The position numbers and the translations under genes are program-made. From Clostridia bacterium (GTDB lineage: Bacteria > Bacillota > Clostridia > Oscillospirales > Butyricicoccaceae): DNA of 6,617 nt. A model generated the notes under the pieces. It did no database searches, was not told the DNA's origin, and saw only the letters and a list, made by a program, of their open reading frames with translations. Location of the stretch: positions 1 to 6,617 of the forward strand of contig JAFYNW010000171.1 in assembly GCA_017547995.1 (NCBI GenBank). Reading direction: 5' to 3'. The stretch's first letter is position 1; each line of letters begins with the position of its first letter. Below, piece by piece: positions 1 through 6,052 of this stretch.

Positions 1-20
1 AAATCGTGATTTGCCCCTAC
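1..20 (-). repeat. Partial GTAGGGG hairpin repeat at window edge
   Basis: Read on the minus strand, this begins GTAGGGGC and runs into an AAATC/GATTT inverted repeat with a 2-nt loop. That is the same layout (GTAGGGG followed at once by a small hairpin) as the other spacer repeats in this window. It is cut off by the window edge, so its full extent cannot be seen. Confidence 0.4.
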
Positions 21-48
21 GCACACTACACTTCTTAACTTTTAACTG

Positions 49-75
49 CGGGACGCCGAGGGCGTCGTCCCCTAC
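49..75 (-). repeat. GTAGGGGACG hairpin repeat
   Basis: On the minus strand this 27-nt unit starts GTAGGGGACG and ends CGTCCCG, with a GGGACG/CGTCCC stem. It matches the plus-strand units at 6087-6113 (25 of 27) and 6554-6580 (24 of 27). The match to the last one continues outward through TACTATT (76-82) on one side and one base on the other, giving 32 of 35. It lies just beyond the terminator of the racemase gene. No coding function is visible. Confidence 0.75.
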
Positions 76-87
76 AATAGTACAGAC

Positions 88-115
88 AAAAAGACCCCCA
101 GATGGAGGTCTTTTC
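88..115 (-). terminator. Intrinsic terminator of the racemase gene
   Basis: Minus-strand RNA forms a 7-bp stem (GACCUCC with GGGGGUC, one U-G wobble) around an AUCU loop, with A residues before it and a U5 run (complement of 88-92) after it. On the plus strand the same position is an A-C mismatch, so the structure favours minus-strand transcription. The stem starts about 13 nt after the racemase stop codon. Confidence 0.85.
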
Positions 116-123
116 TTATGCGT

Positions 124-849
124 TTATTCGTCGTAGTTGACCGAGCCCTTGAGCTCATAGCCGCAGGCGAGCACAGCCGCCTTTGCCTGTTCAAGTGTAC
201 TGTCGAGCAGTTCATATTTCTTGTCCAGACCGAAATGCTCTGCAATGAGAGGCAATTCTGTACAGCCGAGGACGAAATAATGAGCGCCGCGCTCAATCAT
301 AGAGTCGAGAATATCTGTGATTTCGTGGATATTTCTTGGATAAATACCCGCCTTTACGTCATAGATAAACTTGAGGAGAAGCTGCTGCTGGTCAGGAAGA
401 GGGAAGACACATTCAACGCCCTCGTCAGCGAATGCGCGGGCATAAACACCCGACTGCAGTACGCCTGTTGTAGCGAGAATGCCAACCTTCTTGTCTGTGC
501 CGTAGCGCTCTCTGCCTGCCTTTGCGTTTACCTTGAGAATGTGAATAAGCTCACAGCCTGTGAACTCCTCAAGAGCAGGAGCAAAATAATGGGCAGTATT
601 GCAAGGCATTGCAATAACCTCAGCACCCATAACCATAAGACGACGCACGCCTTCAATCATCTGTGGCAATGGGTCTTCGCCGTCAGAAACGATGTAGGCA
701 GTTCTGTCCTTAATCTGTGGGTAATTGTCGATAAGAATGTGGATGTGTTCACCGTCGGAGGAAGCCTTTGTCAGATTGACCACCTTTGTGAAGAAGTCAG
801 CCGTTGCAAGCGGACCCATACCGCCGAGAACACCGAGTACCTTTTTCAT
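124..849 (-). CDS. Aspartate/glutamate racemase family protein
   Basis: This 241-residue protein belongs to the cofactor-independent Asp/Glu racemase superfamily (aspartate racemase / YgeA-RacX group). These cytoplasmic enzymes invert the alpha carbon of an amino acid using two cysteines as acid and base. The N-terminus carries the family motif GGMGPLAT (residues 9-16). The first catalytic cysteine is Cys83 in MPCNTAH and the second is Cys196 in LGCTE, so both are present and the length is normal. Having both cysteines suggests a reversible two-base racemase; the substrate (Asp, Glu or another amino acid) cannot be read from sequence. The ATG at 849 has a modest GAGG about 9 nt upstream. The gene follows the M20 amidohydrolase by 81 bp on the same strand, with a strong hairpin between them, and ends at a clear terminator. 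I see no convincing promoter of its own. It may supply or recycle D-amino acids, which is inference. Confidence 0.9.
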   Translation of the reverse strand: MKKVLGVLGGMGPLATADFFTKVVNLTKASSDGEHIHILIDNYPQIKDRTAYIVSDGEDPLPQMIEGVRRLMVMGAEVIAMPCNTAHYFAPALEEFTGCELIHILKVNAKAGRERYGTDKKVGILATTGVLQSGVYARAFADEGVECVFPLPDQQQLLLKFIYDVKAGIYPRNIHEITDILDSMIERGAHYFVLGCTELPLIAEHFGLDKKYELLDSTLEQAKAAVLACGYELKGSVNYDE

Positions 850-888
850 TGTACCATACCTCGAAGGAGATTTATTGAAAACTGAAAG

Positions 889-916
889 TCAGCTCCCCCT
901 GTGGAAGGGGAGCTGA
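889..916 (-). terminator. Strong hairpin between amidohydrolase and racemase genes
   Basis: A perfect 10-bp inverted repeat, TCAGCTCCCC and GGGGAGCTGA around an 8-nt loop, begins about 14 nt after the amidohydrolase stop. The minus-strand downstream sequence (CTTTCAGTTTTCAA) is only moderately U-rich, so this may be a partial terminator or a 3'-end stabiliser rather than a full stop. CAGCTCCCC hairpins of this kind also recur as dispersed spacer repeats in some Clostridia (recalled, not tested here). Confidence 0.6.
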
Positions 917-930
917 TATTGTCTGCCCTA

Positions 931-2109
931 TTACTTATTGTTCTTGAGCCAGTTGAATGCTGTGCTTGCGTAGAGAGCGGAGCTGTATGCAAGACCGCTT
1001 TCGTCGAAGCGAACCATTGGGTTGTGCATTGGGCTGTCATAGCCGTCTTCACGGCAGCCGCAAGCGCAGGATACCATAACTGCAGGAACCTTTTCGCCAA
1101 CGTATGCGAAGTCTTCGGAGCCGTTTACAGAGCGGTTGTCTGTAACTTCAACGTTTTCTTCACCAACAGTTGCCTTGAAGATTTCTGCGAACTGATTTAC
1201 GAGTTCAATGTTGTTGATAACCGGAGGAGCATTTGCTGCATCGTATTCAACAACAGCTTCAGCGTTGTACATCTTAGCTGTAGCTTCTGCAACTTCCTTT
1301 ACACGCTTGAGAGCCTGTTCACGGATTTTGGAGTCGAGTGTACGGATTGTGCCGAGGATTTCAACAGATTCAGGTGTGATGTTAGCTGCTGTACCTGCGT
1401 GGATGGAGCAGAAGTTGATAACGCTCATTGCCTGTGCAGGGATTTCACGAGCCTGGATACGCTGAACGTTGAGAATGATGGAAGCAGCGATGGAGATAGG
1501 GTCGTTTGTGGAGTGAGGATATGCACCGTGACCGCCTACGCCCTTTACTGTGATAGTAACCTTGTCACCACTTGCGTAGCAAGCGCCGCGTGTTACGTGA
1601 ACGTGACCTGTCTTCTTAGGACCGCCGGAGCCAACGTGGATAGCCATAGCAGCGTCAACACCTTCGCAGATGCCTGCTTCAACCATAGCCTTTGCGCCCT
1701 GAAGTGTTTCTTCAGCAGGCTGGAACATGAACTTTACTGTGCCTTCGAGTTCGTTTTCGCGTTCCTTGAGCATCTTTGCAGCTGCGAAAAGACCAGCGCC
1801 GTGAAGGTCGTGACCGCAGGAGTGGCAGGAGCCGTTTGTGCAAGCGAATTCTTCGCCGGAACGTTCCATCATTGGGAGAGCATCGATGTCAGCGCGGAGA
1901 AGGATTGTCTTGCCGCCCTTACCGATTGTGAATGTGAGACCGCAGTCAACGATTTCCTGTGCTTCAATGCCGATATTTGCGAGTTCAGCCTTGAGGAAGT
2001 CAACAGTTGGACGAAGGTCGAAGCCTACGCCACCATTCTGGTGGATTGTACGACGTACACGGATAGTTTCAGGAAGGATTTCCTTTGCGCGAGCGAGAAA
2101 TTCATTCAT
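931..2109 (-). CDS. M20 family metal-dependent amidohydrolase (M20D-like)
   Basis: This 392-residue cytoplasmic enzyme resembles N-acyl-amino-acid / hippurate / IAA-amino-acid hydrolases, which cleave the amide of N-acylated amino acids with a two-metal centre. All expected metal ligands are visible: Cys98 and His100 in SCGHDLH, Glu133-Glu134 in QPAEE (general base plus ligand), His158 in AIHVG, and His362 in SPMHNP. The lid or dimerisation domain lies at about residues 180-290 and includes the conserved GGHGAYPH (192-199). Length is normal for the family. Unusual points are a divergent N-terminal stretch (IHQNGGVGF where the family often has LHQHPE) and two cysteine clusters (90/95/98 and 348/350/352). 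The ATG at 2109 has TGGAGG centred about 12 nt upstream with a 9-nt gap. It lies 140 bp beyond the membrane protein gene and precedes the racemase. Family assignment is firm; the natural substrate is unknown. Confidence 0.93.
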   Translation of the reverse strand: MNEFLARAKEILPETIRVRRTIHQNGGVGFDLRPTVDFLKAELANIGIEAQEIVDCGLTFTIGKGGKTILLRADIDALPMMERSGEEFACTNGSCHSCGHDLHGAGLFAAAKMLKERENELEGTVKFMFQPAEETLQGAKAMVEAGICEGVDAAMAIHVGSGGPKKTGHVHVTRGACYASGDKVTITVKGVGGHGAYPHSTNDPISIAASIILNVQRIQAREIPAQAMSVINFCSIHAGTAANITPESVEILGTIRTLDSKIREQALKRVKEVAEATAKMYNAEAVVEYDAANAPPVINNIELVNQFAEIFKATVGEENVEVTDNRSVNGSEDFAYVGEKVPAVMVSCACGCREDGYDSPMHNPMVRFDESGLAYSSALYASTAFNWLKNNK

Positions 2110-2158
2110 TTTAATATTCCTCCATAAATTTTTATTGTGTTTCCATTTGTTGATTGTG

Positions 2159-2185
2159 CAGGGGACGTTCGTGAATGTACCCTAC
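2159..2185. repeat. Hairpin repeat, GTAGGG family, divergent
   Basis: On the minus strand the element starts GTAGGG and ends CCCC. On the plus strand it folds as GGG-ACGTTC / GAATGT-(A)-CCC with one G-U wobble and a 2-nt loop. It sits in the 140-bp spacer (2110-2249) between the membrane protein gene and the amidohydrolase gene. Its sequence differs from the other copies but the paired layout is kept. Confidence 0.55.
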
Positions 2186-2209
2186 AGGTGATATTTTGTA
2201 TATCGTATT

Positions 2210-2237
2210 GCAGGGGAGGGTCTGGTGTGCCCTCCCG
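2210..2237 (+). repeat. Hairpin repeat with GGGAGGG/CCCTCCC stem
   Basis: GGGAGGG (2214-2220) pairs with CCCTCCC (2230-2236) over a 9-nt loop. The same stem with a similar loop occurs at 6158-6179, in the same orientation. The hairpin begins about 13 nt after the stop codon of the membrane protein gene. It has no U tract on the minus strand, so it is more likely a repeat or 3'-end stabiliser than a classic terminator. Confidence 0.65.
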
Positions 2238-2249
2238 AATGCAGACATA

Positions 2250-3455
2250 CTATTTTCTCTTTTTCATATTGGCGTAAAGCTGCTTTGCCTTGGCTAAATC
2301 TTCCTTGCTGAGCTCCTTTTCGCCATAGCGGGCACGGATATAATATTCACGAAGGTCGCGTGCAAGCTGCTTGTCAGGGATTTCGTTTGTGATAGTACGG
2401 TTGACGTCCTCTGTTGTGAAATAATGAGGAATGTCCATACCTTTGCTGATAAGCAGATTGAGGAACTTACGGTAAATATTTCTGATACCCTTGATTTCGT
2501 TGGAAAGGTCCTTGTCGTAGTTTACACGAGGGATGCGTTCGACAACGCGTGTTTCGCCGGCAGTACGGTTTGTACGAGCCTTTGTGCCCTTGAGCATCTT
2601 TCTGAAAATAACAAAGATGATGACTGCGATAACAAGGAATACCACAACGTTGAATACTGTGTCGAGAATTGGGTTTTCGCCTGTGAACTTGTTGTCGTCA
2701 ACAAGACCGGAGAGGTTTTCAAAGGCGATACCGCCGCCGTCTCTTTCGAGGAACTTTTCAAAGACAACCTCAGTGAGTGTCTCTGCAAGACCGAGAAGGA
2801 GATAGGACGAAACAGTTGTCACAGCCATCATGATAGGACTGAAGATATACTTTGCGAACATGCTGATGATGAACTTACAGAATGCCATAAAGTAATCTGT
2901 CGCCATGAAGAAGCCGAGGAGGCAGGTTGCTGTGAGGACTGTTGTGTTGAGGATTCTGAATCGCTTTTCCTTGAGAGTTTCTTCGTTGTGACGGAGCATC
3001 GAAAGCTCACATACGCCGGAAATCATATAGATGATGACGTAAGGGAGAACCGATGAACCGAGAAGATTGGTAATGCCGAATGCGGCGGAAAACGCAAGGA
3101 AGAAAACGATGATTTTGATGTTGCGGCTGAAATCGTCAGCACCTTCACCGTAAGTGAGGAAGTATGCCTGACGGACTATCATAAGCACGGAATAAATAAC
3201 CGAAAGGCCGATAGCCAGGCCCGTTGCAATATCGCTTACCCAGAAGAATGAAGCAAAGACGATGACGAGAGGGATAAATCTCAGCTTTGGCTTTCCCTTC
3301 ATATCGATGAGACCGCAAAGGAAGGTGCCGATTGCGATGAGAGCAAAGGCAGGGAAGATGCTCAGCTCAATGCGGAAGACGAGAGCGATATAGGATGCAA
3401 CGAAGAAGAGGAAGGATGTGGAAGAAAGGGCTTTTGCAGCAAAAATCAGTTCCAT
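2250..3455 (-). CDS. Polytopic membrane protein with C-terminal DUF4129-like domain
   Basis: This 401-residue protein has about eight or nine hydrophobic segments (roughly residues 8-28, 31-50, 60-76, 78-95, 113-132, 135-152, 171-190, 200-222 and 266-285), then a charged, probably cytoplasmic tail (about 290-401). The tail, with IRNIYRKFLNLLISKG near 324-339, a T-x-E-D segment at 347-350 and YYIRARYGEKELSKEDL at 371-387, resembles the DUF4129 domain that ends TgpA-type transglutaminases. Third position after MoxR and DUF58 supports this. TgpA usually has membrane segments, an extracellular transglutaminase core, one more helix and DUF4129. Here only about 40 residues (223-265) separate the helix bundle from the last helix, and no Cys-His-Asp core is visible. 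The start overlaps the DUF58 stop by one base (TAATG) and has a strong AAGGAGG 10 nt upstream. Function is unknown; a partner or anchor for the MoxR-DUF58 pair is plausible. The stop codon is TAG. Confidence 0.8.
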   Translation of the reverse strand: MELIFAAKALSSTSFLFFVASYIALVFRIELSIFPAFALIAIGTFLCGLIDMKGKPKLRFIPLVIVFASFFWVSDIATGLAIGLSVIYSVLMIVRQAYFLTYGEGADDFSRNIKIIVFFLAFSAAFGITNLLGSSVLPYVIIYMISGVCELSMLRHNEETLKEKRFRILNTTVLTATCLLGFFMATDYFMAFCKFIISMFAKYIFSPIMMAVTTVSSYLLLGLAETLTEVVFEKFLERDGGGIAFENLSGLVDDNKFTGENPILDTVFNVVVFLVIAVIIFVIFRKMLKGTKARTNRTAGETRVVERIPRVNYDKDLSNEIKGIRNIYRKFLNLLISKGMDIPHYFTTEDVNRTITNEIPDKQLARDLREYYIRARYGEKELSKEDLAKAKQLYANMKKRK

Positions 3456-4552
3456 TATTCATCATCCTCCTTTGTTTCTGTGATAAAGTCGGATGCGCGG
3501 ATGACAGTCAGATGACCGTCGCAGGAAGTACGGAGCTTTTTAAGCCCGGATTCCCAGCAAGGCAGCATGTCAGGAGTGATGACGATGTGCGCTCTGCCGT
3601 TTTCCGACTGCAATGCAGCCTTTTCAAGAATGTTGCCGAAGCGCATTGTACTGTCGTAAGTCGCTCTGCCAAGACCTTCAATGATTGTATAAAGGTGGCG
3701 GCGGCCAAGACCTTCGGTAATTGTATTCCATTTACCGATAGCGCCGGCAGCGGTTGCATTTGTTGTGAAAGAATACTTGATGCGTTTGTTTTCCAGATAT
3801 TCGCAAACATATCGTGCAACGCTGAATGCTGCTTCCTGACGGGCGGACTGGATTTCCTTGCCGTCCTCACTGCATTCCACGTTGAGGATAACAGTTACCG
3901 ATAAATCTGTAGTGTGGTCAAAGTTTTTGACCATCAGCTTGTTTGCCTTTAAGCTCTGAGGCCAGTTGATGTCCTTCATTGGCTCTCTGCCTGTGTAATC
4001 TCTGAAGCCGATTGTGAGGATAGGGTCTTCCATAATGAAACGGTTGACAGAGAAGTCACCGAGGAAGCCGCCCAGCACAGCGTCAAGCTTGCCTGAGGAA
4101 ATCGCCTTAGGAAGAACGACGATTTCTTCCATAAGAGTCACGTGTTCAACAGTTTCGCCGATACCGAAAAGGTCACCGCCGTAAAGTGTCGCACCGTGGA
4201 GGAAGTATCTTCCTCGTGAATCGATGGACGCCTTGTAGGAGCGTGTGTATCTCTGGTAAGGCATAAGATAAGTCGTGCTTATCATTCGTCCGTTTTCGCT
4301 GAAGGTGTAGAACTTGTCCACGTCCTGACCGATAACGTTGAGTGATGAAGGGATAAGCTCGGAAATCTTGATGTATGTGACAGGCAGCCACTTGTTGTTG
4401 TGGAGCGTTGTTGTTACGGAAAATTCTTCGCCCGGCTCGACAACCTGATTGTCTGCACGGGAGATATAAGAAACCCTTTCAAGCACGTGCTTGAGAGAAT
4501 AGTCTTTGAGGATAAGCGCTACAAGTATGAGAAAGGCGATTACCCAGATCAT
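3455..4552 (-). CDS. DUF58 domain-containing protein
   Basis: This 365-residue protein has one N-terminal membrane helix (about residues 2-16), then a region with beta-rich character (about 35-145, including VVEPGEEFSVTTTLHN), then the DUF58 signature at 182-211: GFRDYTGREPMKDINW followed by KANKLMVKNFD. The C-terminal half corresponds to the von Willebrand A-like fold of this family. DUF58 proteins are encoded next to MoxR ATPases and are thought to be their partners; the exact role is not settled. Two differences are visible: a single leading helix where many members have two, and no DxSxS metal-site motif in the expected place (LNVECSED at 223-230). The ATG overlaps the MoxR stop codon (ATGA, 4 nt), with GGAG 8 nt upstream inside the MoxR gene, so translation is probably coupled. 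It overlaps the next gene by one base. Confidence 0.92.
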   Translation of the reverse strand: MIWVIAFLILVALILKDYSLKHVLERVSYISRADNQVVEPGEEFSVTTTLHNNKWLPVTYIKISELIPSSLNVIGQDVDKFYTFSENGRMISTTYLMPYQRYTRSYKASIDSRGRYFLHGATLYGGDLFGIGETVEHVTLMEEIVVLPKAISSGKLDAVLGGFLGDFSVNRFIMEDPILTIGFRDYTGREPMKDINWPQSLKANKLMVKNFDHTTDLSVTVILNVECSEDGKEIQSARQEAAFSVARYVCEYLENKRIKYSFTTNATAAGAIGKWNTITEGLGRRHLYTIIEGLGRATYDSTMRFGNILEKAALQSENGRAHIVITPDMLPCWESGLKKLRTSCDGHLTVIRASDFITETKEDDE

Positions 4553-5496
4553 CTTTCAGACTCCATTGGAACGGAGATTTTATTGATGAGCTTCATGAGA
4601 TATTCGGAAACATCGGCATTTCCGATCATGCCGCCGGAGGAAAGTCTGTGTGTGAGCACGAATGGTGCCATATACTTTACGTCTTCTGGAATTACGAAGT
4701 CGCGTCCGGCAAGAGCAGCCTTAGCCTGACAAGCCTTGTAGAATGCGATAGCACCACGTGTGGAGATACCTGCAGAGAAGCGTGTATCCTTTCTTGTTGC
4801 CTGAATGATATCCATGATGTAGTTGCCGACTGCAGGGGAAACAGTTACGTCTGTGTAGTGTTCCATTACGTACTGATGGTCGTCAAACGTTACAACAGGC
4901 TCGAGAGATTCGATGATGTCTACTGTGCTCTTTCTGCCGAGGAGAAGGAGTTCGTCTTCGCGGTTAGGATAACCCATCTTGAGTCTCATGAAGAAACGGT
5001 CGATCTGAGCTTCAGGAAGTGGGAAAGTACCGTAGGATTCAAGTGGGTTCTGTGTAGCCATAACCATGAATGGGCTTTCGAGAAGACGTGTTGTGCCGTC
5101 GATGGAAATCTGGTGTTCTTCCATAGCTTCGAGGAGGGAAGACTGTGTACGTGGTGTAGCACGGTTGATTTCGTCGGCAAGAATTACGTTAGCAAAAAGT
5201 GGGCCTGGGCGGAATTCGAATTCGCCTGTCTTCTGGTTGTAGAAGTTGATACCTGTAAGGTCGGATGGGAGAAGGTCAGGTGTGAACTGAATACGCTTGA
5301 AGTCACCGCCGACACTCTTGGAGAATGCTCTGAGCATCATTGTCTTACCTGTACCAGGTACGTCTTCGAGAAGAACGTGAGAGCGGCAGACGAAGGAGAT
5401 GAGCACGAGCTCTGCGATTTCATCCTTGCCTACGATGGCTCTGCCTACGTTTGTGAGAATTTTTTCCTTATAGTCTAAGAAACGTTTTGTGTCCAT
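4549..5496 (-). CDS. MoxR-family AAA+ ATPase
   Basis: This 315-residue cytoplasmic ATPase has the complete MoxR/AAA_3 motif set: Walker A DVPGTGKT (45-52), Walker B VILADEINRA (104-113), sensor 1 Asn150 in MATQNP, the conserved PEAQIDRF with its arginine finger (161-168), and a sensor 2 arginine in the C-terminal lid (ISTRGA, Arg247). Length is normal. MoxR proteins act as chaperone-like motors that activate or assemble substrate complexes, often with von Willebrand A-type partners; here the DUF58 protein directly downstream is the obvious candidate. The ATG at 5496 has AAGGAG with a 6-nt gap. A strong terminator (5544-5577) separates it from the ferredoxin gene upstream, so the operon should have its own promoter in the roughly 35-bp gap, but I see no good one. 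The specific cellular target is unknown. Confidence 0.97.
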   Translation of the reverse strand: MDTKRFLDYKEKILTNVGRAIVGKDEIAELVLISFVCRSHVLLEDVPGTGKTMMLRAFSKSVGGDFKRIQFTPDLLPSDLTGINFYNQKTGEFEFRPGPLFANVILADEINRATPRTQSSLLEAMEEHQISIDGTTRLLESPFMVMATQNPLESYGTFPLPEAQIDRFFMRLKMGYPNREDELLLLGRKSTVDIIESLEPVVTFDDHQYVMEHYTDVTVSPAVGNYIMDIIQATRKDTRFSAGISTRGAIAFYKACQAKAALAGRDFVIPEDVKYMAPFVLTHRLSSGGMIGNADVSEYLMKLINKISVPMESER

Positions 5497-5543
5497 TATA
5501 TACTCCTTGTTATGATATATTACGCTTTTTATATGTGAAATAT

Positions 5544-5577
5544 AAAAAACCGCTATAAGAAAATATTCTTACAGCGG
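5544..5577 (-). terminator. Intrinsic terminator of the 55-residue ferredoxin gene
   Basis: Minus-strand RNA forms a 12-bp stem (CCGCUGUAAGAA with UUCUUAUAGCGG, one G-U wobble) around a UAUU loop, followed by a U6 run (complement of 5544-5549). On the plus strand the wobble becomes an A-C mismatch, which supports minus-strand use. It isolates the ferredoxin transcript from the MoxR operon. Confidence 0.92.
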
Positions 5578-5619
5578 CGTTTTTATTATTTGTCAGCAGA
5601 ACAAATAAACCAAGAAAAA

Positions 5620-5787
5620 TTAGTCTTCCTTGATAGCTTCTACTGGGCACTGAGCTGCACAAGCACCGCAACCTACGCACTTATCAGCGTCGATTTCGTA
5701 CTTAGCGCCGTCCTTGATAGCTTCTACTGGGCACTGAGCTGCACAAGCACCGCAGCCTACGCAAGCATCTGTAATTTTATATGCCAT
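5620..5787 (-). CDS. 2[4Fe-4S] clostridial-type ferredoxin (55 aa)
   Basis: This small soluble electron carrier has 55 residues. The two cluster motifs CxxCxxCxxxCP use Cys9, 12, 15, 19 and Cys37, 40, 43, 47, so all eight ligands are present. It is the classic low-potential ferredoxin of anaerobes, passing electrons among partners such as pyruvate:ferredoxin oxidoreductase and hydrogenase (family knowledge; the partners here are unseen). Both halves carry the same 17-residue segment CVGCGACAAQCPVEAIK, and the DNA is almost identical too. The ATG at 5787 has GGAGGTG upstream with a 6-nt gap from GGAGG, and the protein starts MAYKI. It forms a single-gene transcript, with a promoter at 5818-5846 and a terminator at 5544-5577. 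It is paralogous to the ferredoxin at 6267-6440. Confidence 0.96.
   Translation of the reverse strand: MAYKITDACVGCGACAAQCPVEAIKDGAKYEIDADKCVGCGACAAQCPVEAIKED
5627..5763 (-). repeat. Near-identical 53-nt direct repeat inside the ferredoxin gene
   Basis: Positions 5627-5679 and 5711-5763 are identical at 52 of 53 bases, 84 nt (28 codons) apart. The single difference (5671 versus 5755) is a synonymous glycine codon, GGT versus GGC. The repeat encodes the second and first iron-sulfur half of the ferredoxin respectively. Confidence 0.95.
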
Positions 5788-5817
5788 AAAGCACCTCCAT
5801 AAAAAATTTGTAACTAT

Positions 5818-5846
5818 ATTATATCACACATTATCTGAAATGAAAA
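5818..5846 (-). promoter_or_regulatory. Promoter of the 55-residue ferredoxin
   Basis: On the minus strand, TTTTCA (-35, 5841-5846) is followed after 17 bp by a perfect TATAAT (-10, 5818-5823) preceded by TGA, an extended -10 element. Transcription should begin near 5811, leaving a leader of roughly 25 nt that contains the GGAGG site. Confidence 0.85.
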
Positions 5847-5858
5847 GAGTAAAATTAG

Positions 5859-5881
5859 AAAAATATGCAAATAATATTTTT
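5859..5881. other. AT-rich inverted repeat upstream of ferredoxin promoter
   Basis: AAAAATAT (5859-5866) and ATATTTTT (5874-5881) form an 8-bp inverted repeat over 7 nt. It starts 13 nt upstream of the -35 box. It could be an UP-like element, an operator, or chance in AT-rich DNA. Confidence 0.35.
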
Positions 5882-5907
5882 AATTTCATAAATCAGCGGA
5901 GGTTAAT

Positions 5908-6036
5908 ATGCGAAAAGATATGCAAAATGACAAAAAATCAACAAGGAAGAATATGAATTATGAATTGGCAAGCTCAATACTGCCGCCCGACCAGAAAACC
6001 GAAGCCACCCTCATGCACACGGACAGATTTAAGTAG
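5908..6036 (+). CDS. Possible small protein (42 aa), unrecognised
   Basis: A plus-strand ORF of 42 codons plus a TAG stop begins with an ATG that has GGAGG (5898-5902) 5 nt upstream. It would be the only plus-strand gene in the window. The product starts MRKDMQNDKK, is hydrophilic and rich in Lys, Asp, Asn and Met in its first half, and has no membrane segment, cysteine or family motif that I recognise. I find no convincing promoter before it, and it runs up to the hairpin repeat cluster. It may be a real small protein, the remnant of a broken gene, or chance. The good ribosome binding site is the only positive evidence. Confidence 0.25.
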   Translation: MRKDMQNDKKSTRKNMNYELASSILPPDQKTEATLMHTDRFK

Positions 6037-6052
6037 CGAATTGCACAATCTT

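Noticed and set aside
850..890. A possible racemase promoter, TTTTCA - 17 bp - TATGGT, just before its start codon.
   Set aside because: The -10 match is poor and would sit within 10 nt of the ATG, leaving no leader and no ribosome binding site.
901..2127. Long plus-strand open frames opposite the amidohydrolase (901-2127), racemase (118-885), MoxR (4648-5478) and membrane protein (2424-3056) genes.
   Set aside because: Each is codon-aligned with the real gene on the minus strand. The absence of stops simply reflects that these genes avoid UUA, CUA and UCA codons. The translations are cysteine-rich and match no family.
2125..2210. A promoter for the amidohydrolase gene in the spacer before it.
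   Set aside because: The region is AT-rich near the gene, but no -35/-10 pair with acceptable spacing and match was found. Readthrough from the MoxR operon is possible.
5512..5539. A promoter-like pair TTCACA - 16 bp - TATCAT (five of six bases each) on the minus strand before the MoxR gene.
   Set aside because: The predicted start would fall inside the AAGGAG ribosome binding site at 5503-5508, leaving no usable site in the transcript. The AT-rich context makes chance matches likely. The true operon promoter remains unlocated.
5590..5802. Plus-strand open frames across the two ferredoxin genes (5590-5802 and 6189-6476).
   Set aside because: The minus-strand frames give complete eight-cysteine ferredoxins with strong ribosome binding sites, promoters and terminators. 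The plus-strand frames have none of these and contain repeated Leu/Ser/Thr runs that mirror the cysteine codons.
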